Shown here: positions 24,416-35,491 of the stretch, in pieces
Numbering within the stretch: the stretch's first letter is position 1
Layout of the letters: each line of letters starts with the position of its first letter
DNA from: Helicostylum pulchrum
Lineage: Eukaryota > Mucoromycota > Mucoromycetes > Mucorales > Mucoraceae
Direction: 5' to 3'
NCBI GenBank assembly: GCA_025677825.1
Contig: JAIXMO010000021.1
Span: 186,001 to 250,000, forward strand
DNA length: 64,000 bases
Program-made: the position numbers and the translations under genes
The notes under the pieces: generated by a model
What the model was told of the DNA's origin: nothing
The model's input: only the letters and a program-made list of their open reading frames with translations
The model's database searches: none

Positions 24416-27354
24416 TTTTTTTATAAAAAGAAAGAAAGAAAGAAATAGGAAGAAAAAAAAAAGGAAATTTAGATATTATATACCCTATTTATATAGTAGC
24501 ATTAGTTTTTACATGCAAAAAAAAACTTATAATCTTAACAGCAGTGACTGCTACTCCACTGAGTCAAATAACTATATTTTTTTTGGTATCACATGTTAGT
24601 TTTATCATATTCACATGGACTCTACCGACATTTCAACGGAGGCAGATACGAGAATATCCTGCAACAGTGTGTGTACTGGCCCTGATTTTATTTTTTCAAG
24701 TGGTTTTATTAATAACACGTACATATATATAAAAAAAAACCACCTTCAAAACCCGTCTTATCTAAATTCAAATTCCATTTATCGCAACCGCATAATATAC
24801 ACCAATTATCTGTGAACATGACGTACAATTGAAAAATACTCGTTTCAACAAGGAAGGGTATAACGGAAATCATTTGAATCTCCGGGTAACAGTGAAAAGA
24901 AAAAAAACTTGGAAAAAAAACCCGGCTAAAGAAACAGGAGCCTTTTTACTTTTTGATTACCAATACCTATTCTTTTTTTCTCTCACTCTATACGCTGTTT
25001 CTCCCATTTCACGTATCAAGTATAGGTACATTTTCTGCGGCCCGACTTTTTTCTTTTTATTTTTTCAGAAAAGAACAGGTGTCTAGTACTTTACTGCTAT
25101 CATAGTGTGATTAATGCAGGTTTTTCTTTTTCTTCTCCTGGGATGAATCTTTTTTTCTTCTTTTTTTTACCCACGACTGTAGTATTTAAGATTTTCATTT
25201 CAAATCTTTGATCTAACGAATCAAATGGCACTATACGAAAAAAAAAAAAGAAACCACCTGAATGGGCCATGAAAAAAAGCGGGGTAATGATATAATTACA
25301 TGTTACGCAATATTTGTAGTACAACCACGGAGTAAACATTTGACAAATATTTAATACATTTTTTAAGATGGTTAAAGAAGACCAAAAAAGATATAAAAAT
25401 ATTTAATCTCGATCCACCTTTTTCTTTTAAGAAATGCAAAAAATAAAAACCTTTTACATTCTTTCTCGTAGCTCTATTTATCTTTACGCTGTCATGTACC
25501 TGTAAAGAAACTACTATTTATTAGCAGTAAACAATAAGAAATATTTTAATATTAAATAGACAGAGAGAGAGAGACCAACATAATCTCGTATCTAAAATCG
25601 CTGCTTTAATGGAGAATTTGACAAATCAACAATCGTACAATTTCACATGTTACTACCGACAACTTTCTTCTTCTTCCCAAGGTTATAACTATTTTATCCG
25701 AAACTCGGAAATCACACATATAAAAATGCCACGGCTTTTTTTTTTGGCACGTACAGTGCTGCTTGGTAACTAAACTAGAAGTAGGTGGTTTTAAAAGCAA
25801 AAAGTATTTGAACCGACATGTATTATAATATTCGGATAAAAACACGATACTTATTAGCATCGAACCAATTAGTAGCATTTGGTTCACTACTGTACTTGAT
25901 TGAAAACCTGTTTTTTTTAAGGTTTATGGATTTGTAAGTTTAAGATCATATAGTAGGCTCAACCCATATAAAGTACTAGTCATGTTTGTTTATTACGTGT
26001 ATTTTGAAACGTTTTAACAAGCAGTAATCAAATGACGCAGTAGACTGTACACTTAAACTATAAAGTGACATGGATCATGCATTCACGAAATGCCTGAATC
26101 AAACAAGCCACAAATTTTTGAAACGCATAAAGTGACTGTTTACTCTGTTACGATGGCTTAGCTAACAATAGCATAAATTGGCTCAGAAAAAAAAATAAAA
26201 TAACATTTCTTTTTTATTAAAAGGTTTGTAGTTAATAGAATTATTATTACTTTTTTTTAAATAAACTACTTAGTTTTTGTAAAAAAAAAAAAACTTATTT
26301 TTTTATATTGTGTGGTTCTTTTTCAATTGTTTCGTACGCAAGTTCATTCGCATTAAACACGTCACTGCTCTTCAATAGCTTTGGGGTGTGCCGCTTATGT
26401 AGCGCTTGCAATATTAATGGCCTTTACCGGTCATGACCATCGTTTGAGGACTATTATCCTTTCCATGATAATAGACTATAGGTTGACTGTCAAAATTTTT
26501 TTATACTTTTTTTTTACTATTAAAAAAAAAATATTATTATAAATGAAAATGAAAATCTCTGCAAAGAAAAATGAAAAAATTGGTACATGGGTGCAGTTAA
26601 AAATTAAAGGCTTTTTGGGCTGTGTAAATTTTTAATGTCTTACAAATGTTTTTTGTGTAATACGATTGACAGAATTCGTATAATCGTTGATCCATTATAG
26701 TGACTCACATAAAAAAATGTGTTTCTGTGATGTTCGATTAGGTCCTGTTTTGTTGCACACACGATAGAAATGTCGTGAAAAAAGTAATCGTGTTGTAAGC
26801 ACGTTCTTAAGAAGATAAGGAAAACGTAAATCAGTAAACTGTCTGTGCGCAAAAAAGAGTTGTTTACATTACAAAAATCACGTCAGTTGTTGGCTTACGA
26901 TATAATAAATAAAGCTTATTTAATAATAATAAAGTGTGAATATCAGATAAACATATAAACCCTATTCCGACATCTTGCCCCGCCCAATTTTATTTTGTGC
27001 AATAAGAGATTAATCGGATATATACATATAAACTGTTGTACGTGTATTTTGCAGTACAAACAAATACTTTATACTAGCTCCCAAATGATGCAATATCTAG
27101 CGAATATTTGAATTACTGGAGTTTTCTTTTGATTCCATATATTTACTTTTTTTTCGACTGCTTGTTGATTATCGCGTTTGTGCTATTTATGGAAATTTCG
27201 TGATCATAGCAGTTGATAATTGGCTAGCCCTTTATTCTTAAATAAGTGTGTGTGTGGCGTCATCAAATTTCTTTTTTTTTGTTAATTAAAACTTGCTCCA
27301 AAAAACCCTTGACTTTTTTTTTCTTTTTTTTCACACTTTATTTATTATTTAAAT
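24416..27354. other. Long intergenic region between divergent genes
   Basis: About 2.9 kb separating the malate synthase (-) and pyrophosphatase (+) starts, so it holds both promoters. No gene is supported; several frames of 60-93 codons lack motifs. An 8-bp inverted repeat (CTATTATC ... GATAATAG) lies near 26452-26475. Confidence 0.5.
24483..24496 (-). promoter_or_regulatory. TATA box of malate synthase
   Basis: On the minus strand this reads CTATATAAATAGGG, 68-81 nt before the ATG at 24415. Inferred core promoter. Confidence 0.5.
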
Positions 27355-28715
27355 ATGGCTGATATTACTACTCGCCAGGTTGGTGCCCTCAACACTCTTG
27401 AATATCGTCTCTACTTTGGTAAGTGAAAAAAAAAAAAATACATTACATACACACACAAAAAAAGGTTCAGAAGCTTATACTGTAATAGAGAAGAACGGTG
27501 TCCCCGTTTCTCCTTTCCATGATATTCCTCTCTTTGCTAATGCTGAAAAGACTATCCTTAACATGGTTGTTGAAATCCCCCGTTGGAGCAATGCCAAGCT
27601 CGAGGTAAATAAGCCCTATTTGGATCATACACGCGCTCTCTCATACTAACGAATAAAAATAGATCTCCAAGGAAGTCGCTATGAACCCCATTGTCCAAGA
27701 TACCAAGAAGGGTAAGCTTAGATTTGTTCGTAACTGTTTCCCCCACAAGGGTTATATCTGGAACTATGGTGCTTTCCCTCAAGTAAGTAATCAAAAAAAA
27801 AAAAAAAAAATTACACGTTATACGTCAAAATATTAACAACAAAAATATAAATAGACTTGGGAAGATCCTAACCACTGTCACCCTGAGACTAAGGCTCGTG
27901 GTGATAATGATCCTATTGATGTTATTGAGATTGGTGAGCAAGTTGCTTATCCCGGTCAAATCAAGCAAGTCAAGGTTCTTGGTGTTATGGCTCTTTTAGA
28001 TGAAGGTGAAACTGATTGGAAGGTTCTTGCCATTGATGTCAATGATCCTTTGGCTTCCAAGTTAAACGGTAAATATAATATACACATACAAAAAAAAAAG
28101 GGGGGGGGGATCATAAATAAAGAAGAATCGTATGTGAAGGGGAAGGGGGGGGGGGGGGATAGAATGCGACTAAGGATCAAGGGAGGGGGGGAGATTATTT
28201 TTACTTGCATCCCAAATACTAATTTACTATTATAGATATTGAGGATGTTGAGAAGCATCTTCCTGGTCTTGTTCGTGCTACCAATGAATGGTTCCGTATC
28301 TACAAAATCCCTGATGGAAAGCCCGAAAACGTTTTTGCTTTCAGCGGTGAAGCCAAGAATAAGAAGTATGCTACTGATGTTATTCTTGAGACTCACGAAG
28401 CCTGGAAGGGTCTTATCTCTGGTGCTTCTGATAAGAAGGAAATTGAAACGTAAGTGATCTATTGTTGTGTATATATGCAATTAACTAACACGATCAAATC
28501 AAATATAAAAAAAAAATAGTGTCAACACTGCTGTTGAAGATTCTCCTTATTATGATGCTTCTGTTGAGGTTCCTCCCGTAAGTTTATATATATTTATATT
28601 GAGTAAATAACAATAATACTAATGATTATTTTGATTATAGGCTTCTGCTCAACCTGATGCTCCTATTGATGCCTCTGTTGATAAGTGGTTCTTCATCTCT
28701 GGTCACAACTTGTAA
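27355..28715 (+). CDS. IPP1: Inorganic pyrophosphatase (soluble, family I)
   Basis: Hydrolyses pyrophosphate to phosphate in the cytosol, pulling biosynthetic reactions forward. Seven exons: 27355-27418, 27465-27604, 27663-27782, 27855-28068, 28236-28449, 28520-28577 and 28641-28715, about 294 aa (yeast enzyme 287). Landmarks: [14 protein letters not shown], the metal-binding family signature [21 protein letters not shown] and the [15 protein letters not shown] block. All active-site Asp/Glu/Lys/Tyr positions I can place are present. Intron 4 (28069-28235) is unusually long here at 167 nt and carries several long G runs. Codon use indicates high expression. Firm identification. Confidence 0.96.
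28100..28191 (+). repeat. G-run cluster in pyrophosphatase intron 4
   Basis: Several G tracts lie on the transcribed sense strand: 10 G near 28100, 4 near 28139, about 14 near 28145, then GGG and GGGGGGG near 28181-28191. Four or more runs of at least three G within 100 nt satisfy the simple G-quadruplex pattern. Run lengths may vary by sequencing error. Confidence 0.7.
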
Positions 28716-29047
28716 ATTCAATAAATAAATAAAAAAAAGCTCTCATTCCCCAAATTATATATTTTATTTTTTAAATCGGCGCTTGAATATTCAAGAAATT
28801 TCGTATTCATCAAAATATTTACAAAAGGAGTTCATTCGAGAATAATATTACATAGTCCTGTTTCCCTTTTTTAGCAAGACTAGTCTTTTACAAGTCTTTT
28901 CGTAATAATTTTGCATTAATTAATCTTCTTTTTTTTTATTGTAGTCCTTTTTCTTTCTTTTTTTACACCGTTAACATTTATTTTTTTATAATATCGCCAC
29001 TCCTCTTTTACCCTTTTTTTTTTTTGCTTACAAAAATTATCGTAATA
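28716..29047. other. Intergenic
   Basis: 3' flank of the pyrophosphatase gene and promoter of the G-alpha gene, with T/C-rich tracts. Nothing else seen. Confidence 0.5.
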
Positions 29048-30518
29048 ATGGGAATATGCATGTCTACTGAAGAGCGAGAAGAAAAAGCAAAGAGTCAAAA
29101 AATAGACCGAGACTTGGAAGAATACCAAAGAAAATTGAAGCGAGAATGTAAAATCTTATTATTAGGTACGCACACCAAATAACCCCAAAATGTGTACACT
29201 AACTCTTTTTACTGCTAATAGGAAGTGGTGAATCCGGTAAATCAACAGTTGTAAAACAAATGAAAATTATTCATCAAAACGGTTATTCACAAGACGAACT
29301 ATTAACTTGGAAATTAACTATATTTAAAAATATTATTGATTCAATACAATCTATTGTTGCTGCCATGCTTAAATTCGATTATGATTTTGATATGTTGAAA
29401 GAACAGGTTGGTTTTTTCTCTCCCTCCTCTATATTGTTACTCTCCTTTTTTTAACTCTTTTTTTTTTTTTGCATGAATTTTATTTTGTTGTTGTTGTAGA
29501 TGCTTGTAGACCATCTTATGGCTTATTCTATAGCTGATACTACAAAGCCGTTCGATCCTATCATCTCTTCTATCATTATACAGATCTGGAGTGATCCTAT
29601 CGTATCAAAGTTATTAGATGAACAAGCCGGTAAATTCTACTTTATGGATTCTGCTCCATAGTAAGTTATTATACACACGTACGTATAATATTGTACTTAT
29701 ATAAAAAAAAAATAGCTTTCTAGATGATGTCAAGAGAATAACTGTAGATGAAGATTATATACCTACAGTAAACGATGTATTACGTGCTCGTTCAAAGACA
29801 ACCGGTATAACAGAAACGAGATTTGATGTTGGAAACCAATTAACTATTCAGTAAGATATATATCTCCTCCTTATAAATTTCAAATATTTACATAATGAAT
29901 TTCTTTTTTTCTTCTAAACTAAATAGTATGTTTGATGTGGGTGGACAAAGATCAGAAAGAAAAAAATGGATTCATTGCTTTGAAGGTGTCACAAGCATTA
30001 TATTTTGTGTCGCTCTAAGTGAATACGATCAAGTCTTACTAGAAGAAGATAAGCAAAACAGAATGCTCGAAAGTCTAATCGTATTCGAATCAGTTATTAA
30101 CAGTCGATGGTTTTTACGTACTTCTATTGTTCTCTTCTTGAACAAAATTGATTTGTTTCGTGCAAAATTACCTAAAGTACCTCTCAGTCAATTCTTTCCT
30201 GATTTTTCTGGCGGCGATGACCCAGGAAAAGCTGCAAAATACATCTTATGGCGTTTTAATCAAATGAATAGAGCAAAATTAAATATATACCCACAGTAAA
30301 GTATATTCATTATCTCTTGTTTTTGTCTATTTTTAACCCCTTTTTTTTTAAAAAGTTTAACACAGGCCACAGATACGTCAAATGTAAGTCTATTCATACA
30401 TGTATACATATATTAGGGGTAATCACCTAACCAATCTACTTTTTAGATTCGACTCGTTTTCGCTGCAATTAAAGAAACTATTTTACAAAACGCATTAAAA
30501 GATTCCGGTATCTTATAA
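29048..30518 (+). CDS. Heterotrimeric G-protein alpha subunit, fungal group II type
   Basis: GTP-binding signalling subunit at the plasma membrane. Seven exons: 29048-29165, 29222-29406, 29500-29660, 29716-29850, 29927-30295, 30356-30383 and 30447-30518, 355 aa, the usual size. N-terminus MGICMS has Gly2 for myristoylation and Cys4 for palmitoylation. GTPase motifs: G1 GSGESGKS, switch [13 protein letters not shown] (Arg and Thr present), switch [15 protein letters not shown]4 NKID, and G5 as TQATDT. The G5 Cys of the usual TCATDT is replaced by Gln, and the C-terminus is LKDSGIL. To my recollection both occur in fungal group II (GPA-2 type) subunits. No Cys sits four from the end, so no pertussis-toxin-type ADP-ribosylation site. 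Exon 6 is only 28 nt. Confidence 0.95.
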
Positions 30519-30855
30519 TAATTACTTTTTTTCTTCTTAAAAAAAACAAAGAAAATGTAAATCATCACACACGTATTCTATTACCTTTTATATTAATCTC
30601 TCCCTTCACGCGTATACACACATATATAAACTATCACCCTTTCTTTCTTCTTTCTTACATAAAGAAAATACCCCATTGTAAACGATTATTTCCTCCCTCC
30701 TCTCTCCTTTTTTTTTTTTTCTTCCGCCTTCTAATACTACTTATCAAGTCTCTGTTTTACTTCAATTTTATTGACATGTGGTTGCACATACAAATCAGGC
30801 CTGGTCGGTTTGAATAAATTTCATTTATTTATTTTTCCCTTAAAAAAAAAGTTTA
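30519..30855. other. Intergenic between convergent genes
   Basis: 3' flanks of the G-alpha (+) and importin (-) genes. T/C-rich tracts only. Confidence 0.5.
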
Positions 30856-33800
30856 TTATTGACGTAAAACAAACTCCAAAGTCATTTTATCTTCGTCATT
30901 TAATTGAGTTTGACAGATTTCATTAAAGTTATTGACGTTATGAGAGTTACAATTACGGAAGAAATCAGCTAAATAAGCCTTCATATCAGTTTGATAGATG
31001 GGATCGTTCTTTAACTCTGGATTATCTTCTTCATCATCATTATCATCAATGTTGGCCAACATATCCGATAACAAGTTAATATCGTTACGTGTAGCGAACA
31101 CATCATCTACATCTTCCCAGTCACCACCTTCTTCATCGGCCGATTCAGCTTCATCAGGAGGAGCTTGTTCACTCATCAACGCATTGGAGAGGTCACCAGA
31201 CAAGAGCTTAATGATTTTAGCAGGTAAAGGAATAGCTGTGTATTGGTCTGGGTTGCGCTTGGCTCGTGAGCGCGTTACAATGCCAGCATTGGGATTAACA
31301 ATAATATCTCCCTTGACTGTGATACTGGACAGTCTAGGGTCGCTTGAAAGGTAGATCTTTGACAACGCAATAGCGCTGACCTTCATTGTATAATACCCAG
31401 AGAAACTATCATAGTTTTCACACCAAGTCGTCATTAAAATCTCTAGCCCAGACTTGCCGTTAATTTGTGTATTGCAGAGAAATTGGAACACGGTTTCTTG
31501 TTGAGATATAACCAAATGTGCAAACACCATAACAAGAGACTGAACAAAAGGCTGATAATCAGTGTTCATTAAACGGTGAAGAACCGCTGTCAATAAATCA
31601 GGTAACACGGGCGAGATACCGCTGCCGACCTTTTGGATCAATGTAACAATCAAGTCACCAACAAATAATGATTCCGAATCAGTGCCAGTAGGTTCAAGCA
31701 ACTTTGCGATAAAGTGAATGATATAATCTAAACCTGATTTACCAGATTGATCGTGCCTACGTATATGTAAATGTCAGCATCCAGTTAAAAATAAATAAAT
31801 AAATATGTATATACCATCTCATAATATGATCACAATCCTTCACAATAAATTGCTTAATACATTCTTGGGCACTTTGAAGTAAATCAAGATCAGGCACGTT
31901 CCAAGCCAACTGCATTAACCCAGGGAACATTTGGTCCGTGAATTCATTAGGCAAAGGAGAAGGCCCGAATAAGATCATAGCGCCTAACAAATCAACAGCA
32001 GAAGCATAAACACTAGGATCCGTATTGGCAGTAGAAAACACTTGGTTGATAAAAGGAAGCGCCTTGGTACAAAGAGAAGGGTAATAGCTAGCGTTCTTTG
32101 CAAATTCTTCAAAAATATCAAGGATATAACTAGTAATGATGGAATCAGACGCATATTTTTGCCAGACTTGCAAGATGGCGGGTGTTAAAATATGTTCGTA
32201 TTTAGCAGTAACATCTTGATTGATCTTGATAGCTGAAGCCAATGTATCCAACAACAACATTAAGGATTCTTCAGTAGCCATTTCCATCAATTGACAAGTA
32301 CCTTCCATAATGTTCACTTGGTAGGGTGTAACGTATTGAGGGTTCAAGTACTTGCAGTAATTATCTAAAGCTCTTAATGCTGAAATCTTAACAGGAACAC
32401 CACTGGTAGGTGCTTGCAAAGCGTGTACTGCAACTGCAACGTATTGACTCGACATCTCTGCAGGTAAGATCTTTGCAAATTCAGAAGCAAACACAAAAGC
32501 ACGACCTTGCAAGAATGGGTACTCTGGTTTTTTTATTTTATTTTTAGTTACCACTGCACACAAAATATATATTTTTTAAAAAACTTACCAGCAGCCTTCA
32601 TATCCTCTAATACAACATGATCAAATAAACTCTTGAGATCAAATTGAACATTCTTGGATTCATCAGCTAAAGATTCCATTAATTCCTCAGAAAGACGACC
32701 AACAGATAACAAGCATGATTCTTGAATCTTCCACCAGTTTGCGTTACCAGTATTACGAGCCTCATTGGATTCAGCGATATGAAGTTGAATAGCGGCACTT
32801 AAAGCATTAAAGAAAGGAATAGGGAAAGAATCTTGCAAGTTTAAGAGTACATCAATGGAAGCAACACGCGCATTGAAAGTATAAGTACCATCCTCTTCAT
32901 CAGCAACAAATTGGTTGGCGTCAGAAGACCACATCTCTTCTTGTTCTTGCGTGATTTGCATATAGATAATAGAAACATACAACAACTGTTCAAAGAACCC
33001 AGTAGCTGCGCCGTCACTATTGACAAACAAATGCTTCACTGTCTTTTTTGTACAAGCAGCAGAAACAAAATCAAACAATACATAGAGCAAGTTTTGGAAC
33101 CCAACTTCGTTACCTTCTGAATCTTGGAAGGTTTCGCCAACCTCGCCAGAGTCACTGACAAATTCCTCTACATAACGTTCACGCAAGTTATAAAGATCCA
33201 TCCAAATAGGAGAGAAGATCTGAGGTAAAGAAGCCGAGATATATTTAGGGAATTCTGCACTGATGGTACAGATACATTTGACGACCTTCATCTTTAACCC
33301 GTACTCTTCTGTAGCCTTCTCTGCATCGCCTTGTACATGATGGTTCAAAATGACGATAAAGGCTTCCATCCACTGAGGTATAATTGGTGCAATAAACTGA
33401 TCAGCCAACATAGGATTCTCCTCGCGTAAAGTAGACAGCATTTCTACACAACTGTTAAAGATATTGACGGCTCTACCTCTCGTACTAAACGAATAAACAC
33501 TATCCAAAGTCAAAATACGGAACATTTCAGGAATCAAGACAGGTCCGATTTGAGGTAACTGTTGAATACTGATATCCTTTTTAACCATCTCTAACAAAAC
33601 ATGCATAGCACCGTGTACACTGTCTGAATTATTGGCTTTCAAGTAACTTAATAAAATATCAAACAAGTTGGGCCAATCCTCTGGGAAATCATCGTGTGCG
33701 ATCTTGGATACAACGTAAGCACTTACAACTCTAATTTTGGATTCACGGTCGGTAAGACCTGTAATAATGATTTCACGAACTGCTGCTTTACTCTGGTAAT

Positions 33801-34269
33801 AAATCCTGTCAATTAAAAAACGTTTCATATACAACACTTTTTTTTTTTTTGGGATTTCTTACCTCTGGTGGTGTTTCAGGGCCAATAAATTTATCATCGT
33901 TCTTGCTTGACCAGTGAGTTGTTACATAACCTTTAAGAGTTACAGCTGCCAAGTAAAGGAAAAGGTTAAGGAATATATATACGTACAAATAAAAAAAGTT
34001 AATAGAAATAAATATATATTAAAAAGGATATTTGACGTTGAGGAATAGTAAACTGTTGAGAAACAGTAATTCGTGCAAGACTAACAGGGAACTCTTTTTT
34101 TTTATAAAAAAAAACAATTTAGAAAATCAACTTTCTTTTTTTTTTAAGTGCAAAATAAAAAGTTACCAGGTTGAAGACCAAGTTCTTTAAGTCTTTCTTC
34201 AGCGGCAGTACGAATAGTACGATCGCTATCAGCTACTCTTAAAAGAGTTTCAAAAACTGCGTTATCCAT
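30856..34269 (-). CDS. Importin-9 / Kap114-type karyopherin beta
   Basis: Ran-dependent nuclear import receptor; relatives carry histones, TBP and ribosomal proteins. Six exons: 34269-34167, 34093-34032, 33952-33863, 33792-32589, 32523-31815 and 31756-30856, about 1022 aa (importin-9 about 1040). The N-terminus has the importin-beta N domain: QQFTIPQRQ|LAAVTLKGYVTTHW across intron 2, then the family's SAYVVSKIAH-type block, GAMHVLLEMVKKD and FRILTLDSVYSFSTRGRAV. The rest is HEAT-repeat helices. A C-terminal acidic loop (DEAESADEEGGDWEDVDDV) matches the acidic insertion of importin-9/Kap114. Intron 2 is not GT-AG: only AT-AC borders keep frame and restore the conserved RQLAAV. Intron 3 must use the acceptor after ATTACCAG to avoid a stop. 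No obvious defects. Confidence 0.92.
33953..34031 (-). other. U12-type AT-AC intron in the importin gene
   Basis: 79-nt intron. On the minus strand the 5' end reads ATATCCTTTTT, matching the U12-type donor ATATCCTT. A branch element TTCCTTAAC lies at 33973-33965, an exact match to the U12 branch consensus, and the 3' end is AC about 12-13 nt further on. Splicing at these borders joins codons CGT-CAA to TTG-GCA in phase 0. The only GT-AG alternative (GTCAAA donor, GGCAG acceptor) also keeps frame but deletes conserved residues, giving I-P-Q-P-V, and has a poor donor. Confidence 0.88.
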
Positions 34270-34718
34270 TATTTTTTAAAAGAAAATAAAAACGTAAAGC
34301 TAAAAAAAAGAAAAAAAAAGAAGAAAAAGGCGCAATTCGAAAAAGGGAATTAAAACTACACCAACACGAACAATGTACTGTACACTTCAAAAAAAAAAGA
34401 AAGAGGTACAAAAGAAACACACAAAAAAAAAAAAAAAAAAGAAAAGAATCCGCAAGCCATTTTTTTAATAGTATCATAACGAAAACAAAAACAAAAGCTA
34501 TTATAATGCTTATCATTCTAGTAAGACTTGTAAAGTTTAATATACACGCGTTTATGGAGTTATGCATTTTTTTAAAAAAATAAAGTACGCTATTAATCAG
34601 TGAGTAAAAAAAAAAATCAGGGTGGCTTAGAGTCGGGATTTTTTTTCGGGTGTCAACCTTGAGCAGTTCCTCATCATACTATCGAACCCTCCTTCTAAAC
34701 GCGGTCTAATTAATCACT
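34270..34718. other. Divergent promoter region, importin and eL37
   Basis: Separates the importin start (-) from the eL37 start (+). Homopolymer-rich; no gene seen. A long minus-strand frame here is low-complexity Phe/Leu translation of A runs. Confidence 0.5.
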
Positions 34719-35491
34719 ATGGTAAAGTTGAAAAAACAAGAAGGATACTACACCGAAACACCCATCAATCCATTTCAACAATCAAATCATCCATCAACGA
34801 AAAAAAAAAAAAAGCTGCACAGATAGATTCTTTTAAATAACGATAGCAAGAAGGAAAAAAAAAAAAAAACTTTAACGAAATGTAGAATTGACAAACCAAA
34901 AAAAAAAGCAGAGCAAAATTATAGCCATTTTGGAAGCAATGTTCATTTGCTTGACTATAAACTCTTTTTTTTTTTGCTTCAACAATTTTAAAACGAGGAT
35001 ATACATGATGGAATGATTTGATTGAATCGAAATATTGATGTTATATATAGAATTTGTACTAACATTAAATTTGCATATAGTCCAAAGGTACCAGTTCCTT
35101 CGGTAAGCGTCACACCAAGACCCACACTCTCTGCAGACGTTGCGGTAACCGTGCTTTCCACAAGCAAAAGAAGACTTGTGCTCAATGTGGCTACCCCGCC
35201 GCCAAGATCAGATCTTGTAAGTTTACATGTACTTTTTTTAAAAAATAAGCTCAATTACTAACAACAACTCAATAGTCAACTGGTCCGAAAAGGGTCAACG
35301 TAGAAAGACTACCGGTACCGGTCGTATGGCTCACTTGAAGGATGTTCAACGCCGTTTCAAGAACGGTTTCCGTGAGGGTAAGATATAGGAATTATTTTTT
35401 AAAAAAAAGGAAAGGGGGAAAGAGTATTCAATGCTAATATGTATACTTCTTTTTAGGTACCCAAGCCAAGAAGGTTGTTGCTTCTGCTTAA
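34719..35491 (+). CDS. RPL37: Large-subunit ribosomal protein eL37
   Basis: Zinc-ribbon ribosomal protein of the 60S subunit. Exons 2-4 are certain: 35081-35216, 35276-35377 and 35457-35491. They encode [15 protein letters not shown], the zinc ribbon [19 protein letters not shown] (CxxC-x14-CxxC), [26 protein letters not shown] and a [11 protein letters not shown] terminus. The first coding exon has to supply only the initiator Met. The one nearby ATG directly followed by GT is at 34719-34721 (ATG|GTAAAG), giving a 359-nt first intron and a 91-aa protein. That start is inferred and needs transcript support. The 3' flank carries the repeat that is also found at 52.0 kb. Confidence 0.9.

Noticed and set aside
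27184..27216. Weak similarity of GGAAATTTCGTGATCATAGCAG to the inverted-repeat arm at 14 kb
   Set aside because: Match is short and broken; cannot be told from chance without a search.
27956..28480. 174-codon minus-strand frame across pyrophosphatase exons and intron
   Set aside because: Runs antisense through the G-rich intron and conserved exons; low-complexity Pro stretches come from the G runs.
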